64,000 nt of DNA from Lycocorax pyrrhopterus obiensis (lineage: Eukaryota > Chordata > Aves > Passeriformes > Paradisaeidae): NCBI GenBank assembly GCA_014706295.1, contig JACSVZ010000011.1, positions 10,034,163 to 10,098,162 on the forward strand. The letters are read 5' to 3'. How positions within the stretch are numbered: the first letter of the stretch is position 1; every line of letters starts with the position of its first letter. Shown here piece after piece: positions 34,459 to 47,500 of this stretch. A model generated the notes under the pieces. That model was not told where the DNA came from, made no database searches, and saw only the letters and a list, made by a program, of their open reading frames with translations. Both the position numbers and the translations under genes were made by a program.

Positions 34459-36328
34459 CAGGTATTTACTTAAAAATACAATCAGAAATTATTTGGTGCT
34501 TTTTCTTTACTGGGTCATTTAATGGATTCAATTTTGAGTGTCACCACACAGTTGATTAAACATGTCTGTATTTTCCTATCAGCCTGCTACAGCTTTAGTA
34601 TGTTGTGGATCAGCATGGCTGCCCCTCTTCTTCCTTTGTTTAGACAATGAATCCAAGCCATTCTGGAATGAGTTAGTACTCTTGGTAGGAATTGTTAATT
34701 TATTAAATTTGGTAGAAGAAATTTTTTTTTTCAGCAGAAGGGAGCAAGTAGGGCAAAGGAGAGTTTTGTTGAAATCTGGCATAGTCCTCTGTGTGCCAGC
34801 CTCTCTCTTTTTCACCTTCAGAAATCCAACCTGTATTTGAGAATAGTGGGGAGAAGGGAAGAGATGATTTTGAAAAGATTTGTTATTGCTGTACTACTTC
34901 ACATTCTCAAAACACAGACAGAGGTAGCAGCAGGACTATCTAGAGTCTTAGACCAATTAGGAATGTAAGTGTATGGGTAGAAAGGACAGGCTAGAGTTTT
35001 CCCTGAACAAATGTAAAAGGAAAACTTAAGAAATCATTTTTGTGCATTTCTATTTTAGTTGAGTAGTGCTCTTCTGCAAAATTATACCTGAACATTGCAA
35101 GTGAGGGTAAAAGTTAATGAGAAATAAGGTCTGTATATGCAAATAATAGAAATGAAAGCTGGAAATTAAGTATTAGCCTTTTCATGAATCAGAATAGCTT
35201 TATTAAAACGGCATTTTTTTGAAAATGTAGGAGTTCTTAAGTTTGCTCAAAAAATGTATTCTTAAGCAAAGTGTTGATTTGCATTATGAAATTCACCTGG
35301 ATTTGACACAAAGAAAATGGCTTAACAGAGATATACTTCTTTCACAGGACATCAGTGCTCTCTTGTATGTTACCTCTTAGTATACCCTAACATTATTTAC
35401 ATTATGCAAAGATGGCTTAAGAATAAAATGTGAGTAGCCCTTCTTTTAGCTGTAGTTCTTTAACCTTGTGATAGTACTGCAAACGTTCTCAGTTCTGTGA
35501 AATACAGATACCAACAAACCCCTGGTTTTTGGATTGTGAGGCAGAAGAGAATTTCTAGCACCAAGGTCTCCTGATTCACTGACTGCTGGTGAGTGGCGAA
35601 GTGATTAATCAAAACCAAACTGAGGAACGAGATGCATCAAACTTTCAGTCAGTGTGGCTTTGCTGCCTCCAGTTTATTTGGTTAGGCTGAATGTGCAGAA
35701 CTTCTTAAGGAAATATGAGTGATTCACTGTAGGCTGCTGGTCTACACAGTTTGGGAACCACTCACTTAGAAAAACTTCCAAACTTGATATAAGTAAAAAT
35801 TCCCATGAGGGAGAATTCATGTTTCACAGAGGTGTCTCCTCCAATGCCTAATTATCCTTTCTTTGCAATTGTGCTCCCTGTTTCTGGTCTGAACTTGCCC
35901 AACATTTCAGACCCTGAATTTTGCTAATTGTTGCCTGCCAACTTAACATTTAAATGTTAGCTTTCTGTTCCCCATGTGGCTTATTTTGGAGACTGTGAAC
36001 AAAACAAAGTCTTCAAGCTAAACAAAATTAACCAAGTCTGAATTGTTCGTTATGTTTCTTTAAATTACTTTTTTTTTTTGGAAAAAAACCCCTTTTTTCA
36101 GCAAACCATATAGCAATATCTTTCTTGAATTTATATGCCAAAATTCAATTCAACAGTATTTCATTCATAGTTGTCTTATAAAGTTGAGTCAACAACTGTA
36201 GTATTTAGGTTTTCTAAGTGGGTGTTGCCATCATTTGATCGATGGTGTTGTGCATGCAAAGTTAGGAAGGTAGTTTGTAATAAATACAAAGCAGTGTCTG
36301 TGCATTCATTACACAGGTCACTCTTATA

Positions 36329-36390
36329 AATCATAGAATCATAAAATACCAAGTTGGAAGGGGACTTCAAGGATTATCTGGTCCAGTTGT
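36329..36390 (-). mobile_element. CR1 LINE 3'-terminal fragment, reverse orientation
   Basis: TCATAGAATCATAAAATACC followed by AAGTTGGAAGGGGACTTCAA and GATTATCTGGTCCA matches the reverse complement of the avian CR1 3' end, including the terminal ATTCTATGA-type repeats. Only about 60 bases remain, so it is a severely 5'-truncated copy inserted antisense to FTO. Confidence 0.8.
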
Positions 36391-39300
36391 GTAAAATGTT
36401 ACAAATTGCACTTCTCCTCACTGAATACTCTCGTACAAATTTTGTTATGTTAAATTTATGTGCATAATGTGATCTCTAATTTTTATGTCCTTTAAAATAC
36501 ATTGTAAAAAGTGATGGAACTGTATTAACTCTGTTGTCCTATGTATCTTCAAAAATGATGTCTCAGTTGTGCTGTTTTGGAAAGACATTGATAGTGAATT
36601 CATTGTAACCATGATTACACATCCGTAGTTCCCTTTAAATTGGTTTGGGGAGAGGAGGAAGAATTACATGAAGCTTCTGCTCAAAGCCTCCTCTAGTGAG
36701 AAACGTTGGAAGGAAAATTTGAGTTTATCATGTCCTTGAAAAGGGCAAAGCACAAAGATTGAAGGGCAGAGGCAAGAAGCACGAGGCAAGAAATCTGGTG
36801 CTGCTTCTGCAGCCGAAGCCCAGGGGACTGGCATTCCCCTTCCTTTGGTGCATTCTTTGGCAGTGATTTTGTTAACTGTGGCACACACACTCAAGAATTA
36901 TCTGGTAAATGCCTCCTTTAAAATACATCAGCTGTGTGCCTGGTGAAATGTGACTAACACAAAAGAAAAGGGTTCCTGGAATACATTTCCTTTTATCTGT
37001 AAGGCTTTAAACCATCTTCCTGTCTTTTCATTCTGGAGTGAAGAATACAGTTCTGCGTTCTGTAAATATGTAAATATGATGTCTTGGAAGGCTGTAAAGG
37101 TCTTCAGATTTCACCAAGTTTGTAAGTGTTTTTAGACTTTCATAGTGCTTATTGTGCTAATAAAGTCTCTGGAAAATAATTTGGTTCTGTAAAAAATACC
37201 AAGAATCAACAATTTTTTTAATGGCCTGTGAAGATGTTCAAATACTGTGTAATGGGCATGACAGTTACAGTATGTGAGATTTAATGCTCTAGCTCCTTAT
37301 TGATCTTCCTTGTAGCCGATTGCATGGCACATGCATTTGCACTTAACACCTGCTCTTTCTACATTAACACTCTCTTCTGCGGTGTCATCAAGGGCAGGTT
37401 AGAAGCTGCATTTGATGCTAAACTGAAGTATTTAAGGAAATAGCTATATTTTTTTCATATCCTTTTCACTTTACTTTTGACTGCTTTGTCTTCTGGGTGA
37501 TATTTTAACACTTAGAGGTTTTTTCCCCCCTTTTTAAAGTATTCTTACTGCACATTGATTGCTTCTACCATTACCTATCAATATATACAGAGACCAGCAA
37601 TCCTGCCATGCTTGTTGTTTTTTGGAAATGATGAAAAGCTGCAAGAAAATTAATTGTATCTTTGATTTTGCTGGTGGTTCTGAAAAACTGTTTTAGTGTG
37701 ACCTGCCAGAGTTTGTGTTGGCAAGTTCTTTGTCTATACCTACAGAAGTTATGAGCCTGTTGCAAAGGTTCTGAATCTGCATTTCAAGCTGTGTCAGCCC
37801 TTGGGTTTCAATCTGGAGGTCCTTGGTCTGTTCTGTGGTTGTTGGTCGGTGTGTTTGCTTTTACTTTGCTACATTAATTAGATATTGAATCCCAGTGGAG
37901 TTTGTACAATTCCACATTGCAGATATGCAGCACTTCCCAAAATAATGTGGTGATCTTTAATGTTTCTTTCTGTTTCCTTGAGTTATTCAGGGAGAAATAG
38001 CACCATGTCAGCATTATTTTCCATTCTTAAGCATAATGTGCATCTCCTAAGGCTGCAGAGATCTAGCTCCATGTGTCCTGGTAATAGATTTCCATAGAAG
38101 TTAGGAACCATCAGTATCTTTATGTCATTAGAACATGAGATGAGCATGAACAGCAAAACCTAATGTATCCTTGTTTCAATATTAACCCTTGTTATAGTTT
38201 TTATTTTATGTGTCTTTAGTCTTTATTGAATCTTTTGTCTGTCAAATATTGTTGCTTAGTATTTCACAGCTGGTCAAACCCCCTTGGTTTCTTGGGACTG
38301 GGTGTGTAGGGGTGTTTTTGCTACATCATGCAGAATTAGTTATTGGTAACAGTCACTACGGTTTCTGTCTGCTGATTCTTTGGAGGTGAGCTGGTTAAGA
38401 ATTGCTAGATTAAGAAATCTAGTTTCTCAGAAACTATTGGCTATTTTTTAGAAACTGTGCAAAGAATGGCATGCAGAAATGCTCCAGTGCCCTTACCTAT
38501 TCATTGTGACTCACAACCACATCGAACTAAAAGTATCCTCTGTCTTAAATGTTTTCTGAAGTACATGTGTGGTCTTTAGTCCGTATGTATGAGAAGAAAC
38601 TAAGAACTGGAGATCTTAATGAAACTTGATCATTTTCAAACAGTTTGAATGTTATTACTTCTCACCTAATACATAGAGCTGACCCATTTGCTAGCTGGTA
38701 CCTGCTGCAGGAGGATGCACAGATGGTAAGAGCAAACAAGACATGAATGATGCTATCAAAATACTTGCAGCGATGGTAAAAGAAGTAGAAGTTTATTCAC
38801 AATTATGTGGAGGAGGCTTAGGGACAGCCCAAAGTGTCTATGTTTGAACTATTTATCACTTCAAATTTTCATTATGATTACTTACAGTGCTAATCCATGT
38901 GTGACAAATCTACACTCAGCTAGGTAAGGAAATTGCCGGTTCTGTTCCATTAACAGCCACTGGCTGAAGGAACAATGTTCCTCTAGGTTAAAACAACAAT
39001 TAAGGGGCCCTTAACACTTCAAGGTGGGGAGAGAGGGGATACTGGCAGCAGACATTTTTCACACATTGCTAAGCTGCTTCAATGCATAAATTAACTCTTA
39101 GTTGAGTTACATCAGTTGAGTGTGTTGTGCATATGCATGACTGGTCTGTGTGTGTGTGAACCAAAACCTGGGCCTGTTGATTTATGAGAAAGGGTGAGAG
39201 AGGTTGAAATTAGTAAGCAAAGCCAAACAGTACCTTTGCAGCAGAGAATATCAGTCTTTGAGACAGCTACTCACAGATGCTGATGTTAGACTTGAGGTCT

Positions 39301-41519
39301 TTGCGTGGCAGTGGATTGTTCATTACGTAATTTTTTTCGTGCCCAGGTTACTTGAACTGCATTTTGTTACTTCTGTAGCTGGACCCGTTTGTTCAGTGGA
39401 AGAAAAAGATTCACTGTAGTTATATTAAATAACAAGTATAATTTATTGTAGTATAGTTAGCAAGTGGATATATGGGACATGAAATATTGCTAGACCATTG
39501 TAGATAATTTTAATATGAGTTTACATAGAATAATAGTAATGCATGGTTTTGCCCTTAATATAAAAATGTTTTTGACTTATATTAGGGGGGCAGGGAGGGC
39601 AGCTTATAGTATGCAAATGTCGTACAGTATGGTCATATGTCTACCAGTATTTTTGGGAGGCTGTATTGTAGAATGTAGCACAGACAATGTTTTTGGTAAG
39701 TCTTGAGTGTAATGAAGGGTAGACTGGCAATATAACATTTTCATGTCAGTAAATGGTGCTGTAAAATTGGCCAGTCCCTTAAGATCTTTTGATGAGTAGA
39801 GTTTACAGAAATAATTTGAAGAAAAAAAAAATTCTGAAATCTAATATATGTGATAATGGAGAAATAAAAGCTGTAATGTTACATTTAGAATGCATTTTTT
39901 ATTACTTGAGGTTCATTTCTGACATAACTTGTTTTAGTGAGCCACTTGAATGATCTTGGTAGCTATGAAGTTTTAATAGCTAACACTTGGAAGGCCTTGT
40001 AGTTTAAACAAATGTCAACTTCAAAATCACATTCCTTCTTTAAGTAACTATCCCAATTTTATTTGGAAAAAAAAAACAAAAAACCCCGACATGTGAAAGA
40101 CTGCTAGGAGGTAACGTTGTGGAAGTTCCTGTAAAATGGTGGCTTTTTTCTTGATGGGGTCTTAGTATTGTGTCACAAAATTTTTGCTATATGTTTAATC
40201 GTCCTCCTTTATAAAACTGTTTATTAAGCATTTCAGAGCATTAGCCCTTTGCTTTATGCAGGACTTGAAAGAAATCCATGTTTTATTAGAGTTGATTAAA
40301 AAAACAGAATGAAAGGGAAGCAGAGGCCCTAATGGACATTCTTATGTGGGTAAAAAAGGTAATAGGAGGAGAGATTTTTGAGAAGCCAAAGGTTTGCATC
40401 TGAACTGTGATTCAGATCTTTCTGTCGTGACAATAGGCATTCTCAGGCATTCTAAACCTGGTAACCCTTTGGAAAACAAAAGGCTATTGGGAAAAACAGT
40501 ATTGGAGAAGGAGATGATACTTTCTTATGCTTTGAATTGTGGCTCTTTTTTTAATATCTATCCCTGAAATTTCTGCAAACATATTGGATTGCATTAAAAC
40601 CAAAAAATTCAAGTGTTTTACTAGTTCTGGTCCCAAGTAGTCTCAAAAGTGTAAAAACTGCAGTAGGCACTTAGCAAAACTTTTTAAGATGAAAAAATGG
40701 GCAATGTTTTAAGAACTTCTGATGAAAGGAGTTGAGGCAGAGGGGCTGTTGTAGGCTGGGAGTGGAGATGATGTTCCAGATCTGCAACACCAACCTTTCT
40801 GCACCCTCACCTCCAGCAGCATGGTGTTCCCACCTTTAGCCCCAGCAAGATCATTTGTGAGATCTAGACATGAGACAGGCAAAAAAAATCCTTTTTGCAT
40901 GGATTTAAGTCTTCCTTGTGTTAACAACTGCAATTTCTTCAATGAATTCTTCAGTACATTTTATGCCAGGTACATGGGGGAAAAAACCCCAAACTTTTGC
41001 TTAATGTTTTCAGTGGTTTTACGTGTTAGAAATTGTTGTGACATTGCAGCCTTAAATTTGTTGTCAGAACTAATTTCAGTAATATTTCAGTGTGATTATA
41101 ATAAATTTAGTTTTTTATAGTATATTTTTTCAGCCAAAAAAATTTTCTGTAAATTGGAAAATAACTATTGTTTTCTGACTTGTTTGATGAGGAAACTAAG
41201 TAGGAATTCTATGTTCGAAACACTAAAGTCTTCATAAGCCTTTATAGCCTAGATATTGAACTCCTGTCTTACAATTAAGAGAGAAATGAAACCTTCTGAG
41301 AATGATACTGACACCCCACAGAGAAAAATGTCAGCTGTGAAAGTTTTTATATTGTCATGCTTCTTGGCCAGAAAATGTCATTAAGTCCCATCTTTTCCTT
41401 ACATCACTTAATTTGAAAATAGCAAAACGTGTGTAACATAACTGCATTTTGGCTTGTGCTTTTGATGTGTCTTAGCTGTGTTTCTGTTACTTCTCTTGCT
41501 CTGTAACATACAATGCACC

Positions 41520-41900
41520 ACTTCTCTTGCCAGGAAAAATAAATAGTTACTGGTATAGCGATTGAGAGATTGCAATTATTAATATTCCACTTGCTGAATT
41601 TTACAACCGTCTCATTAATAATCCTGTTTATTATTAATAAATGAGCAGAGATTGTTAATGTCTGCAGGATGTTCATTGCACACTCTAAAACTGGGTGTTT
41701 GTGCTTCTGATCTTCGTTGCAGAGTCAGTTAAAATAGCTCCAGGAGCACTCACAGCAGCCCACAAAATAAGTATTTGCAGAAGTTTTTGCCCTTCTGAAG
41801 ACCCAAGATGAACACTTAACAAAGTTTCTAAAGCAGTGCACAGTGCATGGTGACAGGGATGGTGCACTTTAGATTGTCTTTCATGTATCGGCATCACTAA
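41520..41900. promoter_or_regulatory. Candidate regulatory block with TATTAATA-type homeodomain palindromes
   Basis: CAATTATTAATATT (41573-41586), CATTAATAATCC (41613-41624), TTATTATTAATAAATGA (41628-41644) and GTTAATG (41654-41660) lie within 90 bases. They are followed by a less AT-rich, non-repetitive stretch to about 41900. The block resembles a conserved non-coding element. The support is motif density only. Confidence 0.25.
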
Positions 41901-43624
41901 TGTGTGTATAAAAATCACATTTTTTTTTTAATGTAAGAAATATAATCTTGATATCTGAATAAACTGTTACACTGTTGATAATTTTTAAAATGTAAAAATC
42001 AAACTTAGAAAAAGGCTTTTTAAGAAGCCCAATACCTTCAAATAGAGGCAATTTTTTAGTTTTTATTTAGGGGTTTATGTGTTTGAAGAACCAATAAACA
42101 ATGCTTATGTAACAGTGCTTAGACTTTCACATCAGCCAGCTGGTATAGCCAGATACTCAGTTTTTCTTTTTTTTTTTACTTTTTGGAGGTATCTGTGAGT
42201 AGCTTGATGTTTTTGACATCTGTGTGACAGCTTCTTGCATAAGAGATGAGCAGCATGTTATACCACCCAGCTGTGTGTATTAGTCTGCACATCAAGCTGA
42301 AGAGCGGCACTTAGCCAGATCTGACAATCAAATGTGAGCTACTACTACCTATACACAAGAGTGCATTTTAATGTTGTGTGCTTTTTGCCAAGAGCCTGAT
42401 ACTTGACAAAGAAATTGTCAGAATCTCTCTTCTTCCCACTTTTTTTTTCTTCTTCCCACAGATGTGAGTCTATGTTAAAATATCTTATTTTTTTTTCCTG
42501 CAGTTTAATATGGTTTATCTTACAGATAACAAAGCCAGTCTAATGCTTTCAGCAATTTCATGTAATAAAATTCTGGCAAGCTTTTGGTAATAGAGGAGTG
42601 TAATTGTTTTAGAATATGCAGGAAATCAGCATGTCATTTTCTGCCAACTTAATCTGAAGTTACAATCTGCTGCGTTTCACCGATGACTTTATGTCAACAT
42701 GCCAACAACCTGTCCCCAAAGAAAACTGAGGACATAGAGAAATAACACCACTGGTTCAGAAATGTCAGTGCTGCTCGTCTCAGGCTTGTTAGGAATTGGT
42801 GCTCAGCACATTGTGAGTGTGGAGATGAGTGAGAGCCACCGGCTCTTATTGTAGTTTGACTGATCTATGAACCTTAAAATCCTCTACACTTCCACCTGAC
42901 TTTAAGCCTCTGTCATCTTTCTTGATGCTTAAATTTGAATAAATGGAATTCATTGTCACAGAATTCAGAGTTATACTCCAAAATTCAGCTTTCCTTGTTT
43001 ACATGCTTGTTGTAAACCAGGAATTAGTTACTACATAAGCTGTTTTTTCTTGCTTTTTTAAATAGTAGTGCCAGAATAGGGAAGATCTGTTTTGACCTCG
43101 TTTTGAACTTGGTTTTATGAAAGTGTTAGTCATACCTTTTTTTTTTACTTACTCTGTTTCCCTTTGTATTATACCCTTAATATTCTTTTAAAAACAGTAT
43201 TCCATTTCCATCTGGTCTTTCTCTTACAACATAAAAATATTGAGTGATCTGCAACTTGAGTTGTTTCTTGTGCTGGTGTTTATGTAGTTGAAAGTATTGC
43301 AATAAAAATAAGAATTTGAATCCTGTTATATATTTAAGCATTATGGCAGATACAGTTTTATGGTCTTTGAGTTGCAAGTAAGTCAAAATTTGTTAATAAT
43401 CAAAGTTTGTAAAAAGTAATCCTTGCAAGCTAAAAGAAAGAAGTAGAGGAAGGAGTTTATTAATTTTCTAGGCCAGTACTTCCACTGTAATAATTTTTAC
43501 ACTGTTGTTAATCTGTACTTATACTGAGTTAGCGTTGAGTTAGTCTGTGAGTAGATAAGTGTGAATGGACCTGTCAGGGATCAGGCTTGTTTGATTCCAA
43601 AATTCTGATGGCATGTTTCACACA

Positions 43625-43700
43625 TCTCTTGCACTTTGCAAATCATTAACACAATTAATTGTATAGTGCCTAATCTATTTTGATTAATTAAAACCAGAAA
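43625..43700. promoter_or_regulatory. Cluster of TAATTA homeodomain-type sites
   Basis: ACAATTAATTGT at 43651-43662 is a 12-bp perfect palindrome around TTAATT. It is flanked by AATCATTAAC (43640-43649) and GATTAATTAAAAC (43682-43694). It lies about 0.8 kb before FTO exon 2. Confidence 0.22.
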
Positions 43701-44466
43701 GATACAATTTGGAGAAAAATCAGGCTTTTATCCTAGCAATTTATTAGTGGTCACATTGACTAAATATTGGTGGAGATGGTCTCAGTCTAAACAAGAAGTA
43801 AAAATGGAGTTAAGAGAACCAGGGGACAGAGAACACCTGTTCTTACAGGCAGGTGGTTCTTTGTGCACTCCCAACATCAAACGGGATTTATGGCTGTCTG
43901 TGGGATGGCAGGTCTTGAGGATGGCATTTTAAATATTGTCAGGCTGTGGGGGCTTTGGAGTACAGTACACTGTGCTTTCTTTTTCTTTCATAAACCATTT
44001 CAGGAAATATTTTAGAGTACACCCAACATATTTTAATGAGGTGTGTTATTGAGCCATTTGATGAAGTATGAGCTTTGTACCCATTGGATGCACAAATTGA
44101 AGAAAAAAACAAAATGAAAAGGAAATAAGAAATTAATGTGTAATTATAAAGTAGGCACAGATCTGAAGAACATTAGGCAGAGATGAATTTTGATCAGTGT
44201 AACAAGGACTGATTATCTAAAAAAGATAGGAGTAAAAGTATTTGTGTGCTCTAAAACTACCTAAACTGAATTGCTGCTTTGTAAGTGGAGAAGTTCCCTG
44301 GATTTTTTAAATTAGTTTTTCATTATTTAATTTTCCAGAATTGAAGGTAGTAAGAGAAGTAATTGCACCTGGTTTTGTCGTTTTAATACAACTACTTTTA
44401 TATTTCTCTGTTTATATCTTGGTTTTTGGTCTAATTTTCTGTTTCAATTTTACCCCTCCAAAACAG

Positions 44467-44544
44467 AAGAAGAAACTTCTTGAAGAACTTGGGGAGAATA
44501 GACTTCCATATCTGACACCAGCCGATGCTGATTTCCACCAGCTG
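44467..44544 (+). CDS. FTO: FTO coding exon 2 (residues 14-39)
   Basis: This 78-base, phase 0-0 exon encodes a lysine-rich start, then LLEELGENRLPYLTP and ADADFHQL. It aligns with the mammalian LLEEL...LPYLTP...DEFYQQ segment at the start of the N-terminal catalytic domain. The acceptor is CCAAAACAG| with a T-rich tract upstream; the donor is CTG|GTAATG. Joined to exon 1 it gives the same residue count as mammals from the Arg-Glu repeat to LLEEL, supporting the first of three possible AGs (CAG AAG AAG at 44464-44472). If the donor were not used, translation would read Val-Met-Tyr-Phe-Phe then stop at 44560. Confidence 0.92.
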
Positions 44545-47500
44545 GTAATGTATTTCTTTTAACTCGTTTTAAACTAAAATGGCTGTTCGCACTGAACAAC
44601 AAATAAATCTTCCTTTGAAGAGGCACTGTGAAATCTGATATGAAAAAAGATATCCTGATGGCTGATAATGCACTTCCAGGTGGTATGAAATAAGATCTCT
44701 GGAACTAGGATATTCACAAATGAGAACTTGGTGAACTTCTTTTATTTTTAGGTGTGTGCCCTCAGTACCAGTAATGTATAACAATTAATCACAGTATCTC
44801 ATGCTTTGTTGAAACAAAATCCATGTCACCATTCTTTTAATTTATTTTTTTCTGAGTGGTGAAGAGACCTTTACAGCTTCCATTTAGCATAATAGGGGGA
44901 ATATTAACATAGAAATTTAAATTTTGGGGGGCTTAATTCTGCTTTCCAGCAATAAGTAATTGTTAAGACTTTGCTTACAAAACAAACTGTGGAAACTGGA
45001 ATGACTCAAATGAAACCAAAGTAAGATCAGGCCCAGTAGCCACGTGAGTAGTAAACCGAGTGAGTGAATGGAAGAATATAATGAATTAATGGAATTTTCC
45101 GCATCCATCTTGGATGTTTCTAGATCAGCTACAGAACTCAGGGTAGGTTCAATCAGATCAAATTGGATCGTGGTGAGACAAAAAGGTATAGGAAATCGCC
45201 TGGGTGTTTGAACAGCTCCAGTGACTGTGCTCATGTTACACGACACAGGAGTGGTGGCTGCCGTGTGTTGGTACATGGCTCAAAGATGTGCAAGCGGACA
45301 AGAGCTGGGAAAATTTATAAGAGCAAAAAAGGCAGATTTTATTATTTCGTTTTTCTTTAGACAGAAACCGAAATATGTTCTTTTTAGTCCTAAACTTATG
45401 CTTATGAAGAAACTCTTCCTCCTTTTAAGAATCAGGCAGCTGACTTTTCTCCTCCCTAGTACTGTTACATCCCCTCCTGTTTGTTCTCTTCTATCTCAGA
45501 TGCTGCCAAGAGCTGCTTTGCCCAGCATCTTTTTTTTTTTTTTCCCCATCTTCGTAAATTCACTTCATGGAGTTGACATGAAAAGAGAAGGTGGAGTCAA
45601 GGTTGCCCAAGTGGCATCTCATTTGCTCAGGGTCAGTAACCCATAAATACAGAAGACAGTGGGAACAAAATAAGCAGTAAAGTCACACCTGTTCAAGCTT
45701 TAATTAAGTTTAGATACATTCTTTTTGCAAATATAGAATTATACTTTTTATGTAGTGTTTGTGTGCATACTAGGTATTTTTAAGTATTTATGATAACCAT
45801 AAGCATCACAAACACCTTTTGAATTCTGTGGTGGTTATGAAATGTTACTTGAATCACAGCTGTAGAAATTGCAAGTTCCATGATGCTTAAATGCGCTACA
45901 GCTGGAGAGGAAAGGAAGGGTGAGAGCTTGGAGACAGCAAATCGGCAAAGTAAAATATCACATACAGTTTAGTTTTATAGTCTGTCTTTCCTGGACAGAC
46001 CTGCTCTGCTCCTTGAAGGATCCACCTCTTACAAAACAGTATTCTTTGAACATGTTGGAAAAGTTAGGTAGGATGCAACAAAAAAATCTGCCATATCCTG
46101 TTTGATATGGAAGTGTACAGGCTGAACAGAAGTAAGAAATTCCATCACAAGCAAAACTTCCAGTGACATCCTCTTTCAATGTGTTTTGCCTGATGAAGGA
46201 TTTTGGAAATGGGCCCTAAGCCATAAGCTGAAACAATGTAATGTTTAAAGCCAGAACTGAGCAAGAAAGGGCTGTAGCAAGGTAATTCCCAAATATCTGA
46301 AGTGCAGACTATCATTTCATGATGCACATGGCAGTTTTCTTATCAAGGGTCCTTATTGCTGATTCCTAACTTTATCCTGTCACGTGAGTCCATAGGGTGA
46401 TTCTCTCTGTTGAGTATCACCATCAGAAGTGAAAGCATATTTAAAATCTTGTATGTAACATTCACAAGAAGATTTGAGCATCAAATGTGCTTTTTTTTTC
46501 TGTCCTGTAGTTGCCTGTAACGCACTCACTCCTTTCAGAGTGAGCAGTGAGCTGACCTTTAATACTGGCTGTCAGAGTTACAACACAGAGTACATGATTA
46601 CTGCCCTTCCCCATCCCCCTGGAACAACAAGGTGTCCGGTGTGAACCCAGCGTTCACCCCGTGTTCTGATCCTGTAATTCTTTCCTTATGGAGGGCACAG
46701 CACAGGCCCTGGCTGGGGATTTAAAGAAGACCAGGCTGTTTTCATGTGATGTGTTGGAAATTTGTTTCCACTTCCTGATTTCTTTTGAGATACCTTAATG
46801 ATAAAATAGTTCTTAAGCATGTGATCTTAAAGCACAGCCCAAAGGTAACATGGCTCTGGCTTGGCTGACAACTAAATGTGCAAGGCATTACCTCTGCAGT
46901 TCAGGAGGGAAATACAATGTTGTTACCTTTGTAAAATCTGTGTTCTTCCTTTCTAGTGCATGTTTTCAGGCATTTAATTGCTTTACGTCATTTTGTTATT
47001 TCCCTCCTTCTGTTTCTAATAATTGTTTGGAATTTTGTGTGTGTGATTCATGTCAGAAATTCAGTGTATTTCTATTTTCATATAAATGGTTTAAGAATGT
47101 ATAGTATTAGTGACTGTTTAAATATACCATAATAGCATATGTAATGTGGTATGATTATGTCCAGTATACAGAATTATTTAAAGAAATACCGGGGTACTGC
47201 TATAGAAATGTTAGTGCTCTTTCTTTCATACGGGGCATTTGCATAATGAAAGAAATAATGAAGTAATAATCTTTATATGTCACAATATATAATATTCTGC
47301 CATTATTAAGTAAGATTGTGAAAGAGTATTTATGATTCCCATCAGCCTGTACCTACACATCTGACTGCAGTCTTACATTTACAGTTACTGATTTCACTAG
47401 GTGTTGTTTATAAGGATTTTTTTCACTGTACTGTTCAAAGGCTGGACATACACAGCACTGATAGAAACAAAAGGGGCAGTTCAGGACCTGTAAAGGAATC

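Larger units (their letters stand above)
3801..44466 (+). other. FTO: FTO intron 1 (about 40.7 kb)
   Basis: The intron is bounded by the exon 1 donor (GTACCT) and the exon 2 acceptor (CCAAAACAG). It is AT-rich, and no further FTO exon is recognisable inside it. Contents listed separately: the tail of the CpG island, candidate regulatory blocks near 7.6-8.0, 9.9-10.3, 14.8-15.1, 20.5-20.85, 41.5-41.9 and 43.6-43.7 kb, CR1 remnants, simple repeats, a G-quadruplex motif and a 19-bp minisatellite in a GC-rich island. I see nothing specific in the other parts (about 4.2-7.6, 10.4-13.1, 15.1-20.5, 22.3-25.3, 28-31.6, 33.5-36.3 and 36.4-41.5 kb) beyond chance reading frames. In mammals this intron holds enhancers acting on IRX3/IRX5. 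Confidence 0.85.

Noticed and set aside
44341..44466. In-frame upstream extension of FTO exon 2 encoding a hydrophobic, membrane-like stretch
   Set aside because: It is the translated polypyrimidine tract (Phe/Leu/Val codons), has no ATG, and ends at a good acceptor.
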